In this document: positions 60,720 through 64,000 of the stretch, one piece after another | How the letters are laid out: each line of letters begins with the position of its first letter | Position numbering within the stretch: the first letter of the stretch is position 1 | Source of the DNA: JACPDI01 sp035463475 | GTDB lineage: Bacteria; Acidobacteriota; Vicinamibacteria; Vicinamibacterales; 2-12-FULL-66-21 | NCBI GenBank assembly: GCA_035463475.1 | Contig: DATHTE010000110.1 | Span: forward strand, 32,899-96,898 | Direction of reading: 5' to 3' | DNA length: 64,000 nucleotides | Position numbers and translations under genes: made by a program | The notes under the pieces: model-generated | Databases searched by the model: none | Told to the model about the DNA's origin: nothing | Seen by the model: the letters and a program-made list of their open reading frames with translations, nothing else

Positions 60720-61918
60720 TGGGCCCTGTCTTTGGCCGGCGCGATCCGGACGCGCGCGGGTACTACGGCGCCTTCGGCGGGCGCTTCGTGCCCGAGACGC
60801 TCGCCGCGCCCGTCGAGGAGCTGGAGCGCTCGTATCTCGAAGCGCGCGCGGACGACGCGTTCCGCTCGCGCCTGCAGGGGCTGTTGCGTGACTACGTCGG
60901 TCGTCCGACGCCGCTCTACGAGGCGGCGCGGCTCCCCGTGCGCGACGGCGTGCGGCTGTTCCTGAAGCGCGAGGACCTCGCGCACACCGGAGCGCACAAG
61001 ATCAACAACGCGCTCGGGCAGGCGTTGCTCGCGGCGCGGATGGGCAAGCGACGCGTCATCGCCGAAACCGGCGCCGGCCAGCACGGCGTGGCCGCCGCGA
61101 CCGCCTGCGCCCTCCTCGGCCTCGAGTGCGTCGTCTACATGGGGACCGAGGACATGGTGCGCCAGGCGCCGAACGTCTATCGCATGCACCTGCTCGGCGC
61201 CGACGTGCGCGCCGTGGACGCCGGGAGCCGCACGTTGAAGGACGCCATCAACGAGGCGATGCGCGACTGGGTGGCCAACGTGCGGGACAGCTACTACCTC
61301 CTCGGCTCGGTGCTCGGCCCGCATCCCTATCCGCTGATGGTGCGGGAGTTCCAGTCGGTCATCGGCGAAGAAGCGCGGAGCCAGATCGTGTCAGCCGCGG
61401 GGCGGTTGCCCGACGCGGTGGTTGCGTGCGTGGGAGGCGGCAGCAACGCGCTCGGCATCTTCGACGCGTTCGTCGGAGACGCGGCAGTTCGCCTCATCGG
61501 CATCGAAGCGGGCGGGGAAGCGATCCGACCCGGACGCCACGCCGCGCGGTTCGCGGGCGGCCTGCCGGGCGTGCTGCAGGGCACGCGCACGTACGTGCTG
61601 CAGGACGAGGCGGGGAACATCGAGCCGACGCACTCCGTGTCGGCGGGACTCGATTACGCCGCCGTAGGGCCGGAACACGCGTGGCTGCGCGACCTGGGAC
61701 GCGCAGAGTACGCGTGGGTGTCGGACGCCGACGCGCTCGACGCGTTCGAGACGCTCGCGCGGCTGGAAGGCATCATTCCCGCGCTGGAGTCGGCGCACGC
61801 GGTCGCGTACGCGCGACAGATGACGGCGCGCGCGGAGGCGCAGGTCATCCTCGTGAACCTGTCCGGTCGCGGCGACAAGGACGTGGAGACGGTGCAGCGT
61901 CTGCGAGGGGAACCGTGA
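60719..61918 (+). CDS. trpB: tryptophan synthase beta chain
   Basis: 399 residues. PLP enzyme joining indole and serine. GYYGAFGGRFVPETL, PLP lysine in LAHTGAHKINNALGQALLA, ETGAGQHGVA, GGGSNALGIF (phosphate loop), EPTHSVSAGLDYA and NLSGRGDKD are all present, giving the TrpB1 type that partners TrpA. ATG overlaps the trpF stop by one base; end overlaps trpA by 4 bases. Confidence 0.97.
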   Translation: MGPVFGRRDPDARGYYGAFGGRFVPETLAAPVEELERSYLEARADDAFRSRLQGLLRDYVGRPTPLYEAARLPVRDGVRLFLKREDLAHTGAHKINNALGQALLAARMGKRRVIAETGAGQHGVAAATACALLGLECVVYMGTEDMVRQAPNVYRMHLLGADVRAVDAGSRTLKDAINEAMRDWVANVRDSYYLLGSVLGPHPYPLMVREFQSVIGEEARSQIVSAAGRLPDAVVACVGGGSNALGIFDAFVGDAAVRLIGIEAGGEAIRPGRHAARFAGGLPGVLQGTRTYVLQDEAGNIEPTHSVSAGLDYAAVGPEHAWLRDLGRAEYAWVSDADALDAFETLARLEGIIPALESAHAVAYARQMTARAEAQVILVNLSGRGDKDVETVQRLRGEP

Positions 61919-62706
61919 CGCGCCTCGACGCGGCGTTCGCGCGGCTGAAGGCGACGACGGACGCGGGGCTCGTCACCTACATCACCGCCGGCGATCCGGA
62001 CCTGGAGCGGACCGCCGGCCTGCTGCGCGCGCTGCCCGGCGCGGGCGCGGACGTGCTGGAGGTCGGCGTGCCATTCTCGGATCCGCTGGCGGACGGGCCG
62101 GTGATCCAGCGAGCGTCCGAGCGCGCGCTGCGCGCCGGCACGACGCTGCGGAAGGTGATCGCCATGATCGCGCGCGAGCGCGACCGGATCGACGCGCCCG
62201 TCGTGATCTTCACGTATGCGAACCCGATCGAACGCCTCGGCTACGACACGTTCGTCGCCGCCGCGGCGGACGCGGGGGTGGACGGCGTGCTGGTGCTGGA
62301 TCTGCCGATCGACGAGGCTGGTCCGCTCGCGCGGAAGCTGGAGGAGCGCGGGCTCGCGCCGATCTTCCTCGTGAGCCCGACCACGCCCCCTGAGCGGGTG
62401 CGGCGGGCCGCCAAGATCGGATCGGGGTTTCTGTACGCCATCTCGCGGCTCGGCGTGACCGGCGCCCGCGACGCGCTGTCGAGCGACGCGGCCGGCGTGG
62501 TAGCCACCATTCGCCGCGTGTCCGAGCTCCCGGTGGCGCTCGGCTTCGGAATCTCCCGCCCCGAGCATGTCCGCGCCGCGTGCGCCATCGCGGACGCCGC
62601 GGTGGTGGGCAGCGCCATCGTGAACGTCATCGCGGAGAGCGGGGACGATGAGGATCCGGTCGCGCGTGTCTGCCGGCACGTGCGGTGGCTGAAGGGGGTC
62701 GCGTGA
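61915..62706 (+). CDS. trpA: tryptophan synthase alpha chain
   Basis: 263 residues from GTG 61915, overlapping the trpB stop (GTGA); the upstream open frame lies inside trpB. Cleaves indoleglycerol phosphate. Catalytic Glu/Asp region LEVGVPFSDPLADGPVIQRASERAL, FTYANPIERLGYDTF, VLDLPIDEAG, VSPTTPPERV and GFGISRPEHV are diagnostic. Confidence 0.97.
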   Translation: MTRLDAAFARLKATTDAGLVTYITAGDPDLERTAGLLRALPGAGADVLEVGVPFSDPLADGPVIQRASERALRAGTTLRKVIAMIARERDRIDAPVVIFTYANPIERLGYDTFVAAAADAGVDGVLVLDLPIDEAGPLARKLEERGLAPIFLVSPTTPPERVRRAAKIGSGFLYAISRLGVTGARDALSSDAAGVVATIRRVSELPVALGFGISRPEHVRAACAIADAAVVGSAIVNVIAESGDDEDPVARVCRHVRWLKGVA

Positions 62707-62993
62707 GCCGGCTGGAAGACGAGCTCGCGTCGCTGCGCGCGCGGATCGACGCGCTCGACGAATCGATCGTGCGGCTGCTGAACGAGCGCGCCTCGTGCGC
62801 GCTCGAGATCGGCCGCGCCAAGGAGGCAATCGGCCTGGCGCTGTATCAACCGGAACGCGAGCAGGAAGTGCTGGACCACGTCACGGGGATCAACGGCGGG
62901 CCGCTGGACGCCCCCGCCATTCGCCGGTTGTTCGAGCGGATCATCGACGAAGCCCGCCGCCTCGAGCGGCTGGCCCAGGAACACAGCGGGTAG
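62703..62993 (+). CDS. chorismate mutase, AroQ class
   Basis: 96 residues from GTG 62703 (GTGA overlap with trpA). Converts chorismate to prephenate, the Phe/Tyr branch point. All-helical AroQ pattern: RLEDELASLRARIDALDESIVRLLNERASCALEIGRAKE, then YQPEREQEVLDHV and IRRLFERIIDEARRLE, with the conserved active-site Arg/Lys/Glu residues. Stand-alone and 20 bases before DAHP synthase; the two may form a regulatory complex. Confidence 0.93.
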   Translation: MSRLEDELASLRARIDALDESIVRLLNERASCALEIGRAKEAIGLALYQPEREQEVLDHVTGINGGPLDAPAIRRLFERIIDEARRLERLAQEHSG

Positions 62994-63013
62994 AATCAGG
63001 ACTGAGGACGCAC

Positions 63014-64000
63014 ATGGTTGTCGTAATGGAGGAGCGCGCGACAGAAGAGCAGATCCAGCACGTCATCGCCCAGCTCGTGGAGATGGGCTTCGACGTGCAC
63101 CGATCGACTGGCGCGCTCAGGACGGTGCTCGGCGCGGTGGGCGGAAACCGGCAGGCGGATCCACGGCTCGTCGAGGTGCTCGACGGCGTGCACGAAGTGC
63201 TGCGGATCACGGAGCCGTACAAGCTGGCCAGCCGCACGTTCAAGCCGGAGAACACGGTGATCGTGCTGGACGACGTACGGATTGGCGGCGACGAGGTGAT
63301 CGTGATGGCGGGGCCGTGCTCCGCCGAGACCGACGCGCAGGTGGAGCGCACGGCCGCGGCCGTCAAGCGCGCCGGCGCCAAGGTCCTGCGCGGCGGCGCG
63401 TTCAAACCGCGCAGCTCCCCGTACAGCTTCCAGGGGCTGGGGGAGGACGGGCTGAAGATGCTGCGCTCGGCGGCCGACCGGCATGGGTTGAAGCTGGTGT
63501 CGGAGATCATGGATCTCAGCCAGCTCGATCTCATGTCGCGGTACGTGGACATCCTGCAGGTCGGCGCGCGCAACATGCAGAACTTCACGCTGCTGCGGGA
63601 GCTGGGGCGCGCGCGCAAGCCAGTGCTGCTCAAGCGGGGCATCTCGGCGACCATCGAGGAGTGGCTGCTCTCGGCCGAGTATGTGCTCGCCGGCGGCAAT
63701 ATGGACGTGATCCTGTGCGAGCGAGGCATCCGCACGTTCGAGAACTACACCCGCAACACGCTGGACATCTCGGCGATCCCGGTCGTGCAGAAGCTCAGTC
63801 ACCTTCCCGTCATCGTCGATCCGAGCCATGGCACGGGGCGCCGTGACAAGGTCGCGCCGATGGCCCGGGCGGCCGTGGCGGCCGGCGCGGACGGCCTGCT
63901 GATCGAGGTCCATTGCGATCCCGACCACGCGCTCAGCGACGGCGCGCAGTCGCTGTTTCCGACGCAGTTCGACCATCTCATGGCGGAGCTGCGGATCATC
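63014..64000 (+). CDS. 3-deoxy-7-phosphoheptulonate (DAHP) synthase, type I-beta, 3' end cut by window
   Basis: 329 codons are visible from ATG 63014 (GAGGA 5 bases upstream) and the frame is open to the last base. First enzyme of the shikimate pathway. N-terminal ferredoxin-like regulatory domain (MVVVMEERATEEQIQHVIAQLVEMGFDVHRS, about 1-70), then the TIM barrel with AGPCSAET, LRGGAFKPRSSPYSFQG, LQVGARNMQNF, LLKRGIS and VDPSHGTGRRD. Type I-beta enzymes with this front domain, or with a fused/partner chorismate mutase, are feedback-controlled; the neighbouring AroQ chorismate mutase fits. Last gene of the attenuated operon that is visible. Confidence 0.95.
   Translation, partial: MVVVMEERATEEQIQHVIAQLVEMGFDVHRSTGALRTVLGAVGGNRQADPRLVEVLDGVHEVLRITEPYKLASRTFKPENTVIVLDDVRIGGDEVIVMAGPCSAETDAQVERTAAAVKRAGAKVLRGGAFKPRSSPYSFQGLGEDGLKMLRSAADRHGLKLVSEIMDLSQLDLMSRYVDILQVGARNMQNFTLLRELGRARKPVLLKRGISATIEEWLLSAEYVLAGGNMDVILCERGIRTFENYTRNTLDISAIPVVQKLSHLPVIVDPSHGTGRRDKVAPMARAAVAAGADGLLIEVHCDPDHALSDGAQSLFPTQFDHLMAELRII

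Overview
The window is GC-rich, densely packed bacterial chromosome. I infer a member of the Acidobacteriota, possibly Vicinamibacteria. The hints are a VWFA-related protein of the acidobacterial type, a large carboxypeptidase-regulatory/TonB receptor, a cut-down RNA polymerase omega subunit, and multi-domain sigma-54 regulators with kinase-like front ends. There is no rRNA, CRISPR array, integrase or intact transposon. Two tRNA genes are present, Pro(GGG) and Gly(CCC).

Layout. (1) 1-6660, + strand: a housekeeping run made of an ABC transporter 3' end, yicC, gmk, rpoZ, coaBC, a type-4 uracil-DNA glycosylase and priA. (2) 6657-10648: a site-2 protease and an HU gene with a consensus promoter, divergent der, a REP-like palindrome beside a dead protein-kinase fragment, a MerR-type regulator, tRNA-Pro and a 65-residue membrane protein. 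(3) 10882-32337: an accessory region. It holds a VWFA-domain protein, a NarL-type two-component system coupled to a CusBA-like metal efflux pair, a Cys-rich small protein, an OprC-like TonB receptor with the CxxxM...HxM copper site, a PilZ protein, a 1431-residue multicopper oxidase with fibronectin domains, and a 1255-residue VWA/Ig/repeat protein. (4) 32363-44087, mostly - strand: tRNA-Gly, sugar-phosphate genes (phosphomannomutase and nucleotidyltransferase), pgsA (+), then one long packed operon aroC-def-fmt-rsmB-PASTA-rpe-thioesterase-epimerase-bamD-secreted protein. (5) 44187-54566: a large sigma-54 activator with a pseudokinase/STAND-like front, a TPR protein, an ECF sigma/anti-sigma pair, a beta-propeller protein and a SpoIVB-type (S55) protein. 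(6) 54614-64000, + strand: a trp operon preceded by a leader peptide and attenuator, in the order aroDE-trpE-trpG-trpD-trpC-trpF-trpB-trpA-chorismate mutase-DAHP synthase (cut by the window end).

The two strongest discoveries are regulatory. First, 54614-54795 reads as a classical ribosome-mediated tryptophan attenuator: promoter, 23-codon leader peptide with tandem Trp codons, a competing antiterminator and a U-tailed terminator, in front of aroDE-trp. Second, an unusual block of GTACT boxes spaced 22-23 bp apart, followed by CCTCCGATTG and TTGAGTTG, is repeated in front of the Cys-rich/OprC-like genes and in front of the PilZ/multicopper-oxidase genes. This suggests one copper-handling regulon beside its two-component system and CusBA pump.

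Two halves of the gene cluster that is contiguous in Bacillus (yicC-gmk-rpoZ-coaBC-priA and def-fmt-rsmB-prkC-rpe) are both in the window but about 33 kb apart. In the second half a kinase-less PASTA protein sits where PrkC would be. Several palindromic elements abut or supply the stop codons of genes (der, the TonB receptor, the phosphomannomutase, the sigma-54 activator).
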